Assembly (NCBI GenBank): GCA_017461585.1
Contig: JAFTYM010000010.1
Span: 1-59,427, forward strand
Direction of reading: 5' to 3'
Source: Oscillospiraceae bacterium
GTDB lineage: Bacteria; Bacillota; Clostridia; Oscillospirales; Oscillospiraceae
DNA length: 59,427 bases
Shown piece after piece: positions 33,557 through 42,639 of the stretch; within the stretch, counting starts at the first letter, position 1, and each line of letters starts with the position of its first letter. A model generated the notes under the pieces. The model had not been told where the DNA came from, did not search any database, and saw only the letters and a list, made by a program, of their open reading frames with translations. The position numbers and the translations under genes are program-made.

Positions 33557-34974
33557 TATTTCTTCCTCCGCTGTGTCCAGAATACGAAGCCTGCGATGAT
33601 GAAGATTGCAGGTACCATTGCGGCGAAGAAGAGACCCCACATAGTGCTGTTTGAAACTGTGTTCATCTCAAGGGCTGTGGTGCGTGCAGGAATGGTCATT
33701 ACGGTCTTGCCCTCAAAGTTTGCGTTGACGATGTTCATAAACAGATTCTTGTTGGAAACGCTGGCAAAGGATGTCAGAAGCTGCTCGTTTATGAACATGG
33801 AAGAGGAGATGACCGCAAAACGTGTAGTCTCGGTGTCGCTGACAGCTTCGGTTGAAAGAACGCCTGTGTAGAATGTGCCCTCTGTCATGTTGTTGTCGTC
33901 AATGTAGTTTACGCCGTAGGGGCTGGAGCTCATGATGGATTCGGTAACTGCAGCTCTGCGCTCGGGAGTTACGATGGAGAGAGGACGTGCGGAGAAGACC
34001 ATAGCGTTTGCTGTGATACCGTCTGCCATGCCGTTTTCCGTGTTGAGGATGGGCCAGAAGCAGTAGTAGCCGAACTGGTTAACGTATGCCTCATAGTAGT
34101 TGGAGAGGTCCGCAAGATAGCCCTGCTCCATCTGAACACCGTAAGTCACCATAAGGGCGTTGAAGTTTGTAAGCGAGGGATCATCGCAGATGAGGATCAT
34201 GTCGCCGCCGTCTGCAAGCCAGCGCTTCAGAACAGCCAGCTCGTTGTCAGACATGTCAGTTGTGGGAGCATTGCAGATGATAAGGCTGCAGTCTTCGGGA
34301 ATGCTGCCTGTTGTGAGGAGGTCCAGGTATGCTGTGTCATAGTTTGCCTTCGTGATAAGCTCTTCAACAGCGGTTGCCATAGTGCTCTCTCCGTGACCTA
34401 CAAAGTAGTAGATCTTCTCGTTGCTCTCAGAGATGACGTTTGTGATAGCTGCAGCAAGCTGGCCTTCAGCGTCAAATGCTGTCAGGTTTAAGCTGCCGTA
34501 GGTGTAGTAATAGTTGTAGTCGTAGAGAAGAGCGGCAGACTCATAGCCGGAAAAACCGGAGATGGCAAAGGATGTTCTGCGGCCTGTCTCTTCACACTCT
34601 ACTATGATGTCATTGCCGTCGGTTCCGTAGGTCTCGGATACGGAGGGCTGCAGAACAGGGTCTGCGTATGTGACGGTGACCTTGTCAGACAGCGCGTCAT
34701 ACTTTTCCATGAACTTAATAAAACGCTCGTCAAGGCTTGCCATTTCGGTAACGACGGTGATGTCGATATCATATTCAAGACTGTCCAGAAGTTCTTCTGT
34801 CTGATAAGTGATACCGTAGAGGTCATTTGCGGTCAGGTCATACTCCATAATGCTGGAGGGTGCTGCAGACAGCAGGAGAGACAGTACAACGGCAATAACA
34901 ACGACCACAGCTGTCACAGCTGTGAACAGGCGGACCTGTTTGGAGGCCTTAACGGGGAAATTGTTCTTTTTCAT
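33556..34974 (-). CDS. GldG-like ABC-associated envelope protein
   Basis: A 472-residue protein with an N-terminal membrane helix, a large outside part and a C-terminal helix (FAAMVPAIFIIAGFVFW). The outside part is of the DUF4350/GldG type: DIDITVVTEMASLDERFIKF near the start and IYYFVGHGE further on. In Bacteroidetes GldG serves gliding motility with GldF and GldA. In Clostridia it is part of an uncharacterised transport complex. It is 13 nt after the permease gene and coupled to the DUF4340 gene. Confidence 0.85.
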   Translation of the reverse strand: MKKNNFPVKASKQVRLFTAVTAVVVVIAVVLSLLLSAAPSSIMEYDLTANDLYGITYQTEELLDSLEYDIDITVVTEMASLDERFIKFMEKYDALSDKVTVTYADPVLQPSVSETYGTDGNDIIVECEETGRRTSFAISGFSGYESAALLYDYNYYYTYGSLNLTAFDAEGQLAAAITNVISESNEKIYYFVGHGESTMATAVEELITKANYDTAYLDLLTTGSIPEDCSLIICNAPTTDMSDNELAVLKRWLADGGDMILICDDPSLTNFNALMVTYGVQMEQGYLADLSNYYEAYVNQFGYYCFWPILNTENGMADGITANAMVFSARPLSIVTPERRAAVTESIMSSSPYGVNYIDDNNMTEGTFYTGVLSTEAVSDTETTRFAVISSSMFINEQLLTSFASVSNKNLFMNIVNANFEGKTVMTIPARTTALEMNTVSNSTMWGLFFAAMVPAIFIIAGFVFWTQRRKK

Positions 34975-34987
34975 TGTTTAAGCCTCC

Positions 34988-35854
34988 TTATCTGTAGCGG
35001 CGCTTCTGTACTGACTGAATGGTCAGGAAGATAAAGAGCGCAGAAATTATGGTGTAGAACAGAAGTCCCTTTACGTCAAACAGATAGTAAGATGTAAAGT
35101 TTGCGATAACATTGTGCACAGACAGCAGAGACAGAAGCTCCGTTACGCCTGTTGCAAACCAGTCTTTAAATGCTGTTGCACATACAACTGTGACAACGAT
35201 GCCAATGCCCATGATAACGGCAGAGGGAACGACAGATTTTGTGGATGCAAAATAGCATACAGCAAACAGGGCGAATATAACCAGCGTGCAGACGATGGAA
35301 GAGTTGAGGGTTGCGGGGATGTAGGAGATGATGGTATCACAGAGAATGAGGATAAGCAGAATAGCCATTGTGCCTACAGCTGCGATGACCTGACTTTCCG
35401 TCAGAGAAGAGATGTACATACCTATGGAGATGAAAAGTGCGCCGAGGAACATGAACATCAGAATAGTGGAATAGTCAATGGTCAGAGAGCCGTGACCGCC
35501 TGAGCTTAAAACCAGGGGACACAGGCAGGAGATGAGCATTGGGATGGCAAAAACCGTCAGCATAGCAAGGAACTTGCCCAGTACCACAGATGTTACGGAT
35601 ACGGGGTAGGTTAAGAGCATCTGGTCAGACTTTGATCTGCGCTCTTCTGCCATGCTCTTCATGGTGAGAAGGGGGACTGTGAAGGCAAAGACCGTAACAG
35701 TACCCGACAGGCTGTTTGCAAAATAGGGGTAACCCATGTTCAGGTTTAAGAGCATGAAATAGATGCCGATAACAGCCATGACGGCGGCGATAAAGATATA
35801 GCCGATCATGGAGTTGAAGTATGAGCGGAATTCGCGTTTATATATGGCGATCAT
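34988..35854 (-). CDS. ABC transporter permease (ABC-2/GldF-like)
   Basis: A 288-residue permease with about six helices and the ABC-2 pattern: YKREFRSYFNSMIGYIFIA at the N-terminus and TMKSMAEERRSKSDQMLLTY in the first cytosolic loop, where the ATPase docks. Its ATG overlaps the ATPase stop (ATGA), so the two are coupled. With the GldG-like and DUF4340 proteins it forms a four-gene system. Its substrate is unknown. Confidence 0.9.
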   Translation of the reverse strand: MIAIYKREFRSYFNSMIGYIFIAAVMAVIGIYFMLLNLNMGYPYFANSLSGTVTVFAFTVPLLTMKSMAEERRSKSDQMLLTYPVSVTSVVLGKFLAMLTVFAIPMLISCLCPLVLSSGGHGSLTIDYSTILMFMFLGALFISIGMYISSLTESQVIAAVGTMAILLILILCDTIISYIPATLNSSIVCTLVIFALFAVCYFASTKSVVPSAVIMGIGIVVTVVCATAFKDWFATGVTELLSLLSVHNVIANFTSYYLFDVKGLLFYTIISALFIFLTIQSVQKRRYR

Positions 35855-36888
35855 TCTTCTTCTCCTCCTTCTTCGTCATCGTCTTCGTCCTCGTCGTATT
35901 CTTCGTCTTCATCGTCGAAGCCATCCTCGTCCTCGTCGTCATCATCAAATACGGCGGTGTCGGTGGTGAGGTCGATAAATACCTGCTCTAAGCTCATGCC
36001 GGATTCCTTCATGCCCAAAATAGGCAGGTTGCCCATAACGCAGGCATAGAACAGCTCTTCACGGATATCGTCATCGGGATCTTCAGGTGTGACAGAGGCA
36101 AGCAGCTCGCCGTCAGCAACTTCAACGACGGTAACATCGGCAACGCCCTTGACACCTGAGAGAATGTTGAAGGCAGCCATAGTGTCGCTGCACTTGACGG
36201 TAAGCTCAACGGAGCTGTCGCGCATGCTGCGCTCAAGCTCTTCGGGAGTGCCCGATGCGATGAGCTTTCCGTGGTGGATGATAAGGATATGGTCGCAGAT
36301 CTCCTGTACCTCGGAGAGAATGTGAGAGCTTAATATAATGGTGTGCTCCCCGGCAAGGCTCTTTATCAGGTCGCGGATCTCGATTATCTGCTGGGGGTCA
36401 AGACCTACCATAGGCTCGTCCAGAATGATAATGTCGGGGAAACCGAGGATAGCCTGAGCAAGACCAACACGCTGGCGGTAACCCTTGGACAGGTTACGGA
36501 TGAGGCGGTTCTGCATGTGCTCGATCTTTGTCAGGTTCATTACCTCTTCAACTGCCTCTGTGCGCTCTGCTTTGGGTATTTTTTTCAGCTCTGCGGCAAA
36601 TTCCAGATACTCACGGGGAGTCATATCTGTATATAAGGGCGGCTGCTCGGGCAGATATCCGATGGAGCGGCGCACCTTTTCGGGCTCTTCCAGAAGGTCA
36701 TAGCCGTTGATGGTGACCTGACCCGATGTCATGCCGATATAGCCTGTGAGGATATTCATTGTTGTGGATTTACCTGCGCCGTTGGGGCCGAGAAATCCGT
36801 AGATCTGTCCGCTTTCAACCGTAAAGCTCAGATCATCGACTACGGGCTTGCCGCCGTAGCTTTTAACTAAGTTTTTTACTTCTATCAA
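35851..36888 (-). CDS. ABC transporter ATP-binding protein with acidic tail
   Basis: A 345-residue ATPase. Walker A is GFLGPNGAGKSTT, the signature is LSKGYRQRVGLAQ, and Walker B is IIILDEPMVGLDP. The start is TTG at 36888, with a GGGGG-type site upstream. The last ~35 residues are almost all Asp and Glu, longer than usual for the family and of unknown role. It is the first gene of the ATPase-permease-GldG-DUF4340 operon, 101 nt downstream of tatD on the same strand. Confidence 0.93.
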   Translation of the reverse strand: MIEVKNLVKSYGGKPVVDDLSFTVESGQIYGFLGPNGAGKSTTMNILTGYIGMTSGQVTINGYDLLEEPEKVRRSIGYLPEQPPLYTDMTPREYLEFAAELKKIPKAERTEAVEEVMNLTKIEHMQNRLIRNLSKGYRQRVGLAQAILGFPDIIILDEPMVGLDPQQIIEIRDLIKSLAGEHTIILSSHILSEVQEICDHILIIHHGKLIASGTPEELERSMRDSSVELTVKCSDTMAAFNILSGVKGVADVTVVEVADGELLASVTPEDPDDDIREELFYACVMGNLPILGMKESGMSLEQVFIDLTTDTAVFDDDDEDEDGFDDEDEEYDEDEDDDEEGGEEE

Positions 36889-36989
36889 GGTGTATTTCCC
36901 CCTTAATCAAGGTTAATGTGTAAAATATAATGTATGAAGCTTAAAAGGTGCTTAAAGAATTTATAACAGATTGTGAACCTTCTGTAAAC

Positions 36990-37748
36990 TTAAATGTTAA
37001 AAAACCGCTTGCCGTTTTCCAAGGTGAGCTTTGCCAGCTCTTCGGGGGTCATTCCCCTTATCTCGGCTGCTTTTGCGGCGATGTAATTAAGGTTTAAGGA
37101 GCTGTTGCGCTTGCCCCTTTTGGGTACGGGGGCAAGGTAAGGGGAGTCTGTCTCTATCATGAGCCTGTCTGCAGGCATTTTTTCCACAACTTCAAGAGCC
37201 TTGCGGGCATTTTTAAAGGTGATGACACCTGTAAAAGAGAGATACCAGCCCTGATCGAGAATGATCTTTGCTGTCTCCCAGCTGCCGGAAAAGTAATGGT
37301 AAACGCCTTTCAAATCTTTAAACTGTGTTACGATGTCCAGAACCTCGGCGCAGGCTTCTCTCTCGTGGATTATGACGGGTTTACCCAGCTCACGTGCTAA
37401 GCACATCTGCTCGTAAAAGCGCTTTTTCTGAATGTCGCGGGGAGAAAAATCGTAGTGATAGTCAAGTCCAATCTCGCCTATGGCAACGCACTTGGGGTCT
37501 TTTGCAATTTCGCGCAGCTCGTCAAAATCTGCGTCTGTCATCAGGCGCGCATCATGGGGATGGACACCTGCGGAAAAGTACATAAAGGGGTAGATGTGAG
37601 AGAGCAGCTGTCCGCGTTTTGTTGAGGGCATGCTGCAGCCTGCGTTGACGATAAGCTCGACGCCCCCCTCTGCCATAGAAGCCAAAAGTGCGTGTCTGTC
37701 GCCGTCAAATGCGTCGTCATCATAGTGGGCATGGGTGTCAAAATACAT
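36990..37748 (-). CDS. tatD: TatD-family metal-dependent DNase
   Basis: A 252-residue TIM-barrel hydrolase. The metal ligands are in FDTHAHYDD (HxH), AIGEIGLDYHYD (Glu), VIIHEREA (His) and IETDSPYLAP (Asp). The family has 3'-5' exonuclease or deoxyribonuclease activity on damaged DNA. Length is normal. It is upstream of the ABC operon on the same strand; the link is probably only positional. Confidence 0.95.
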   Translation of the reverse strand: MYFDTHAHYDDDAFDGDRHALLASMAEGGVELIVNAGCSMPSTKRGQLLSHIYPFMYFSAGVHPHDARLMTDADFDELREIAKDPKCVAIGEIGLDYHYDFSPRDIQKKRFYEQMCLARELGKPVIIHEREACAEVLDIVTQFKDLKGVYHYFSGSWETAKIILDQGWYLSFTGVITFKNARKALEVVEKMPADRLMIETDSPYLAPVPKRGKRNSSLNLNYIAAKAAEIRGMTPEELAKLTLENGKRFFNI

Positions 37749-37785
37749 AAAAAGTCACTCCAAGGGAAAAATTTGAATAAAATGC

Positions 37786-37814
37786 TTGCAAGAATAAAAT
37801 CTGTGTGTTACTAT
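37786..37814 (+). promoter_or_regulatory. Promoter of secG
   Basis: TTGCAA, 17-nt spacer, TACTAT, about 70 nt before the secG start. Confidence 0.6.
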
Positions 37815-37882
37815 ATCATGTACCGTTAAAAATGAGGCTTTATGCCAATCAATAGATAGAATTTTGAAAGGAAAATGAATCC

Positions 37883-38122
37883 ATGGGCGCTTTAGTAATC
37901 GTTCTTACAATTCTCCAGCTTCTCTGTGCACTTGCACTTGTTGTCGTAGTTCTCTTCCAGTCCGGAAAGAGCGCAGGCCTCTCCGGCACACTTGTCGGCA
38001 ACAACGACACATATCTTGCTCGTACAAAGTCCAAGCAGCTTGACGCTAAGCTTGCAAAGAGCACAAAGTGGATCGGTCTTGTTTTCGTAGTACTCACACT
38101 GGTACTTACAATAATCCACTAA
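37883..38122 (+). CDS. secG: Preprotein translocase subunit SecG
   Basis: A 79-residue membrane protein with two helices (about 4-24 and 56-77) and the linking motif LFQSGKSAGLSGTLVGNND. SecG helps SecYEG move preproteins across the membrane. Length is typical of Gram-positive SecG. A ribosome binding site (GGAAAATG region) precedes the ATG, and a terminator follows, so it is a single-gene unit. Confidence 0.95.
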   Translation: MGALVIVLTILQLLCALALVVVVLFQSGKSAGLSGTLVGNNDTYLARTKSKQLDAKLAKSTKWIGLVFVVLTLVLTIIH

Positions 38123-38138
38123 GCAAAAAAAGTCAAAT

Positions 38139-38174
38139 ATAACCGCTGATACATGACCGTATCGGCGGTTTTTT
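38139..38174 (+). terminator. Terminator of secG
   Basis: AACCGCTGATAC, loop, GTATCGGCGGTT, then TTTT, 18 nt after the stop. Confidence 0.88.
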
Positions 38175-38206
38175 GTTGTGAAAATTTGTACGATGTTGCG
38201 GCGTGG

Positions 38207-38235
38207 TCGTAGGGAACGACCTCTGTGCCGTTCCG
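38207..38235. repeat. REP-like hairpin
   Basis: GTAGGGAACGACCTCTGTGC, continuing to CGTTCC, next to the family-B element. Confidence 0.5.
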
Positions 38236-38240
38236 TTTGT

Positions 38241-38632
38241 ACCATGGAGGAAACATTTACTCTGTCATGTCTCCGACGGCATACTTTCTTACTCGCCTAA
38301 GAAAGTATACAAAGAACGGCGCATAGGGGAAACCCCTATGTACCCCGCGGCTCAGACAGTCGATGCTCCCGCATCTCAACTCGCCGCCGCGCTTAGGCGG
38401 GTGCGGTACAAGCCGTCAGACAATGACAGTGAAAGACACTCAAGTTATCATGTCTGCAGGTTAAGTAAAACCTTCGATAAAAGCACCGATTTTCTTGTTT
38501 CGGGGGGTGTTTCAAAAGAGGGGCGGCTTTGTGTGAAGCCCCTCTTTTGTTTGCTTCTTTTGCATACTTTTCTTTCAAACAAAGAAAAGTATGGCGCCGC
38601 AGGCATGACAAAGTAGTTGTTTTCGCCATGGT
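38241..38632 (+). repeat. Composite structured repeat (family B), copy 5 (best preserved)
   Basis: 392 bp bounded by ACCATGG and CCATGGT, with inverted ends extending to the hairpins: TGTCATG then CATACTTTCTT on the left, and the reverse on the right (AAGAAAAGTATGGCGCC). The 5' hairpin is at 38280-38309 and the 3' hairpin at 38563-38593. Between lie the GGGGAAACCCCTATG block, CTCGCCGCCGCG and the AAAAGAGGGGC/GCCCCTCTTTT stem. No protein-coding signal is seen in 38123-38736. Confidence 0.8.
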
Positions 38633-38736
38633 AACAACGATGTGCCCATATAAACCCTGCGCCACTCAAAAATATTATTGCATAAACACATATTGTATGA
38701 GAAAATATTATCCAATGAATTTCAAGGTGGAGAATT

Positions 38737-41700
38737 ATGAGACCGAGACTTACACTTAAAATGCTGCTCCGCAGTCCTGCGAGAACAGCGCTTACATTTA
38801 TATTATTGGCTGCTGTTACCTTCGCCCTGTTTTCTCAGGTAATGGAGTATACCATAGCATCAAACGAGATAAAGCGGGCAGTTGAGCGGTACGACGGTGT
38901 TGCCACCGTTGAAGTCTCGCCCCTTGCACCGGAGGCAACGGAGACGGGGAAGCCTTTTTATCTCTACTCGGACGGAAAAGTAAGCACAGAAAACCTGCCC
39001 GAATATTTTGCGGAAAAGTTTGAAAATATGGGCTATGAGAAGCTGAGCGCTGAGCAGATAGAGGCTATCTCCGCGCTGCCCTATGTGACTTATACGGATA
39101 CGCGCTTCATGACCGCAGGCTACTCCGAGACCTACCGCAGAGTTGACGACGGCATAATATTCTACGAGCACACAAACCAATGTGTCGTTGAGGGTACGGC
39201 AGAGTCCATACACGACGGAAAGATAACCGTAGGCGACCTTGAGCTTTTGGGCGGTGTCCCCAGACGTGCCTTCGGTGACAATAAGATAATCGTCGTTGCA
39301 GAGCAGACGGACGCCACACACTTAGGTCTCATGGGCGACCGCGACGGGATTCCCATTGACGAGGTAATGTACTTTAACGGCGGCGGAGACCGCTCGCGAA
39401 TCACAAACTTCGTCACCGTGAACAGCAAGTACGATGTTGACTACATCGAAGAAAATATAGAGATCGGCAAGCGCTATGTTTTTGTCCTGCGCTATGAGGA
39501 CTATTCAAACAATCTATCCTCTCCCTTGAGCTACTATCTGACAGACCCGTTTGTAAACGAGTACTGCGAGGCTGTCTACTGTGTGGACGGCGAGAGCGAA
39601 AATTATCTCGAAACCGAAAAATACGCAGGTCTGAGAGCCTACATAGAGTCGGTAGACCGCCGACTTTACACCTTTGATGTGGTCTACACGGAAAATATGG
39701 GCAGCATCCGATATTTCTCCGATAAGACCGTGGGTGTTTCCGAAGGACGCGGCATAACGAGAGAAGACACAGCGCAGAAAAACAATGTCTGTGTCATCCA
39801 CCACGACATGGCGATGGAGCACGGACTCAAAGTAGGCGACACCATTACCTTGGGTCTCGGGGACAAGCTCTTTGAGCAGTATATGTCAAACGGCGCAGTT
39901 TCCGTATCTCCCGAAACGAAAAGCGAAAACATCACAGAGGTCGCTCTTGAAATTGTGGGTATCTTCAAGGACACAAGAAAAGACGAGATAATGTTTGATG
40001 ACCCGGCTTGGTCATACTCTGCAAATACGATTTTTGTTCCAAAGCATCTTTTGAATGCCGATACCACAGGACATGCCTTCTCACCCGGTGAGGTCAGCTT
40101 TGTTGTGGACAACGCGTGGGATATTCCCGCATTTACGCAGGAGAGCGCACCGCAGATTGAGAACATGGGACTAACCCTTTTCTTCACCGATTCCGGCTGG
40201 ACAGATATGCTGGAGGATTTCCGTGAGACAGAGCGCCTGTCCCTTATCAAAATCGCCGTTCTGGTGGCGGCTGTACTGCTGAGCACATGCTTTGCGGCAT
40301 TTTTGTACATCGTCGGCAAGAGACGCGAATATGCGATCATGCGCGTACTTGGAACGGACAAGAAAAAAGCAGGGGGATCTATGCTCCTGCCCTTGGCTGT
40401 CATGTCCGCCCTTGCGGTTATTCTGGGCAGTCTGGCTGCCTATCTCTACACATTACATAATATTCATCACAGCGAGATGCTTCTTCTCATCTCGGGAGGA
40501 AATGTGGAAACGGCTGTCCCTATGGGACTTTTTGCCCTGTGCATCATAGGTGAGCTTGCCCTTATCCTTGTCATAGCGCTCATAATGCTCATTATTATCG
40601 GCGCAAATTCGCCCCTTGCCCTTATTCAAAACAGCACCGTCAAGGTCAAAAAAGTGAAAAAAAGCAGGAAAAACGCCGTTCCTGAGCCGAAAGAGCCGAT
40701 AAAGCTTGGGGAGTGGGTATCCATCCCGCCTCTTCCGCGAGACGGCAACGACCGCAGTTTTAAGTTTATCTCCCGCTATGTTCTGCGCCATATCAGAAGA
40801 AGCGCAGGCAAGGCTGTGCTGTTTATTCTGGTATCCGTAATGCTTTTGTCCGTTCTCGGTCAGCTGAACATTATGGATCAGGCGTATATCGAGATATTTG
40901 AGGATGTTGAGATAATGTCCAACTACGCAGGATATCTCAACTTCAACTACGTATCTCAGCTTTTGGAGTCGGGCTATGTGACGGATGTTTACTATCAGAA
41001 CCTTGCGGAGACACATATAGAGGGCGTACCTGTGCCCGTCTATCTGACCAGCGACATGGAACGCTTTGCAGGGGAAGAACTGGATGTCACCTATGCCGAA
41101 GGCTATGACGAGTCTGTAATGCGCAGCGTTGGCGATGTGATCATTGTAGGCGAGAAGCTGATGCAGGACAACGGCTGGGAATTGGGCGATACTGTCCGTC
41201 TTGCGGGCAGAGGCGTCCTTGAGAGAGTTGAAGAGAAGTTTATAAACCGCTATATCATGCAATGTAAGCCGCCTGAGGGAATCTCAAAAGATGAGCTGGC
41301 TGTGTGGAAACGCAATGTTATAGATGAGCACCGGGAGGAGATAGACGCAGAGTTTGACAAAAAAGCGGATAAGTTTATCATCGCCGGCTGTGTCACATCA
41401 AGGTCGGGTAATTTCGACGAGGTACTGTTTACTCCCGGCTCAAAGTGCATTTCAAACGAATACGGCATCCTGGTTATCCTCGATGTTATCGAGGCGAAGG
41501 TGAAGAGCAACTGGAAGGTTGACGACTACCGCGAGTTCGGAGAGGCGCTGGCTGCCAAGAACCTGACAGGTGAGATCGCCTTCGTCATGGACGACTCAAA
41601 GCTTGACAATGTGCGAAATAACGTAGAGCTTATGGATACGCTGTATCCCCTTGTAATGCTTGCCGTGCTTTTGATCGGCGGTTTCCTGTGCGGTCTTGTT

Positions 41701-41979
41701 ATCGTGCAAAGCTCCAAGGAAATTGCCATCATGCGTGTCCTTGGCACATCAGTGAAAAAGACGCGTATAATACTCATCTCAGAGCAGATGGTCCTGTGCC
41801 TTGCGGGAATTATACTTGCTCTTGCGGTACTGATTTTCCGCGGTGTGTCTGCAGGCGTTTACGGTCAGATGGCGGTAGCGTTTGTAATATATCTTGCCGC
41901 AATTTTCGCCGCATCATTTATCGCAGCCTATATGACCACGCGCAAAAACGCCCTTGAAATGCTGCATACAAAAGAATAA
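38737..41979 (+). CDS. Large FtsX/MacB-type ABC permease
   Basis: A 1080-residue membrane protein. After an N-terminal helix (about residues 13-32) comes a large extracytoplasmic region to about 500. A first FtsX unit follows with helices at about 505-640 and MRVLGTDKKKAGGSMLL. A second extracytoplasmic part and a final FtsX unit (about 960-1075) carry IAIMRVLGTSVKKTRIILIS. The double FtsX layout is that of the large antimicrobial-peptide or lipoprotein exporter permeases. No ATP-binding gene lies beside it, so its ATPase must be elsewhere. GGTGGAG precedes the ATG. It ends at a bidirectional terminator. Confidence 0.88.
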   Translation: MRPRLTLKMLLRSPARTALTFILLAAVTFALFSQVMEYTIASNEIKRAVERYDGVATVEVSPLAPEATETGKPFYLYSDGKVSTENLPEYFAEKFENMGYEKLSAEQIEAISALPYVTYTDTRFMTAGYSETYRRVDDGIIFYEHTNQCVVEGTAESIHDGKITVGDLELLGGVPRRAFGDNKIIVVAEQTDATHLGLMGDRDGIPIDEVMYFNGGGDRSRITNFVTVNSKYDVDYIEENIEIGKRYVFVLRYEDYSNNLSSPLSYYLTDPFVNEYCEAVYCVDGESENYLETEKYAGLRAYIESVDRRLYTFDVVYTENMGSIRYFSDKTVGVSEGRGITREDTAQKNNVCVIHHDMAMEHGLKVGDTITLGLGDKLFEQYMSNGAVSVSPETKSENITEVALEIVGIFKDTRKDEIMFDDPAWSYSANTIFVPKHLLNADTTGHAFSPGEVSFVVDNAWDIPAFTQESAPQIENMGLTLFFTDSGWTDMLEDFRETERLSLIKIAVLVAAVLLSTCFAAFLYIVGKRREYAIMRVLGTDKKKAGGSMLLPLAVMSALAVILGSLAAYLYTLHNIHHSEMLLLISGGNVETAVPMGLFALCIIGELALILVIALIMLIIIGANSPLALIQNSTVKVKKVKKSRKNAVPEPKEPIKLGEWVSIPPLPRDGNDRSFKFISRYVLRHIRRSAGKAVLFILVSVMLLSVLGQLNIMDQAYIEIFEDVEIMSNYAGYLNFNYVSQLLESGYVTDVYYQNLAETHIEGVPVPVYLTSDMERFAGEELDVTYAEGYDESVMRSVGDVIIVGEKLMQDNGWELGDTVRLAGRGVLERVEEKFINRYIMQCKPPEGISKDELAVWKRNVIDEHREEIDAEFDKKADKFIIAGCVTSRSGNFDEVLFTPGSKCISNEYGILVILDVIEAKVKSNWKVDDYREFGEALAAKNLTGEIAFVMDDSKLDNVRNNVELMDTLYPLVMLAVLLIGGFLCGLVIVQSSKEIAIMRVLGTSVKKTRIILISEQMVLCLAGIILALAVLIFRGVSAGVYGQMAVAFVIYLAAIFAASFIAAYMTTRKNALEMLHTKE

Positions 41980-41984
41980 AGAGA

Positions 41985-42017
41985 AAACACCCGTACTTTA
42001 CAAAGTACGGGTGTTTT
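41985..42017. terminator. Bidirectional terminator between the FtsX permease and nitroreductase
   Basis: AACACCCGTACTTT and its complement AAAGTACGGGTGTT form a tight 14-bp stem with A/T-runs on both sides, in the 41-bp gap between convergent genes. Confidence 0.9.
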
Positions 42018-42020
42018 AAT

Positions 42021-42551
42021 TTATATTTCACTTACCAGTTCCGAAAGGTCTTTTCTTGCCTTCTTGCGCAGGGGATCGTCTGCTTTTGCATAGCCCAATG
42101 TGATGACGATGCGGGCAGGACGGTCGTTTCCGATTATGGCTGCAACCTTTTTCTTGTCGATCCAGCCGATTATGCAGGTGTCAAGTCCCTGAGCTGTTGC
42201 CTCGGATGTGATATATGCGGTGAGAATACCCATGTCGATAGAGCGGTAATCCGTGCCCATGACCTTTGCGCCTGCGGCAGCCGTGCCGGGGTAGGGCTCT
42301 TCCGTTATGACAAGGCAAACGGGAGCATCCGTTGCAAACTTATTCATGTTCGCCATGCCGAATGTTGCCTTTTCAACTTCCGTTGCGGTCTCGCCGCGGC
42401 ATACGGTTATGTGGTAGGGCTGGCTGTTGCACGCCGAAGGGGAGAGCCTCGCTGCTTCCAATATGGCGTCAAGCTTCTCCTGCTCAACTTCGCGGGAGGG
42501 GTCATAGCTTCTGCAGGACTGACGCTTTTGGGCAATTTCTGTAAAGTTCAT
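42021..42551 (-). CDS. Nitroreductase-family protein
   Basis: A 176-residue FMN enzyme of the nitroreductase fold. RQSCRSYDPSREVEQEKLD at residues 10-28 is the FMN-phosphate-binding start, and RLSPSACNSQPYHITV binds flavin. It ends with ITLGYAKADDPLRKKARKD. It would reduce nitro or quinone compounds with NAD(P)H; the substrate is unknown. A decayed copy of its N-terminus begins the chimeric ORF at 43251-43361. Confidence 0.9.
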   Translation of the reverse strand: MNFTEIAQKRQSCRSYDPSREVEQEKLDAILEAARLSPSACNSQPYHITVCRGETATEVEKATFGMANMNKFATDAPVCLVITEEPYPGTAAAGAKVMGTDYRSIDMGILTAYITSEATAQGLDTCIIGWIDKKKVAAIIGNDRPARIVITLGYAKADDPLRKKARKDLSELVSEI

Positions 42552-42639
42552 GGAAATACCTCCGTGTTGTTTTTTATCATTGTATCACAGTTTTTGAGCG
42601 TACACAATCAAAATCAGCTGATAAATGGGGCATCCGCCC

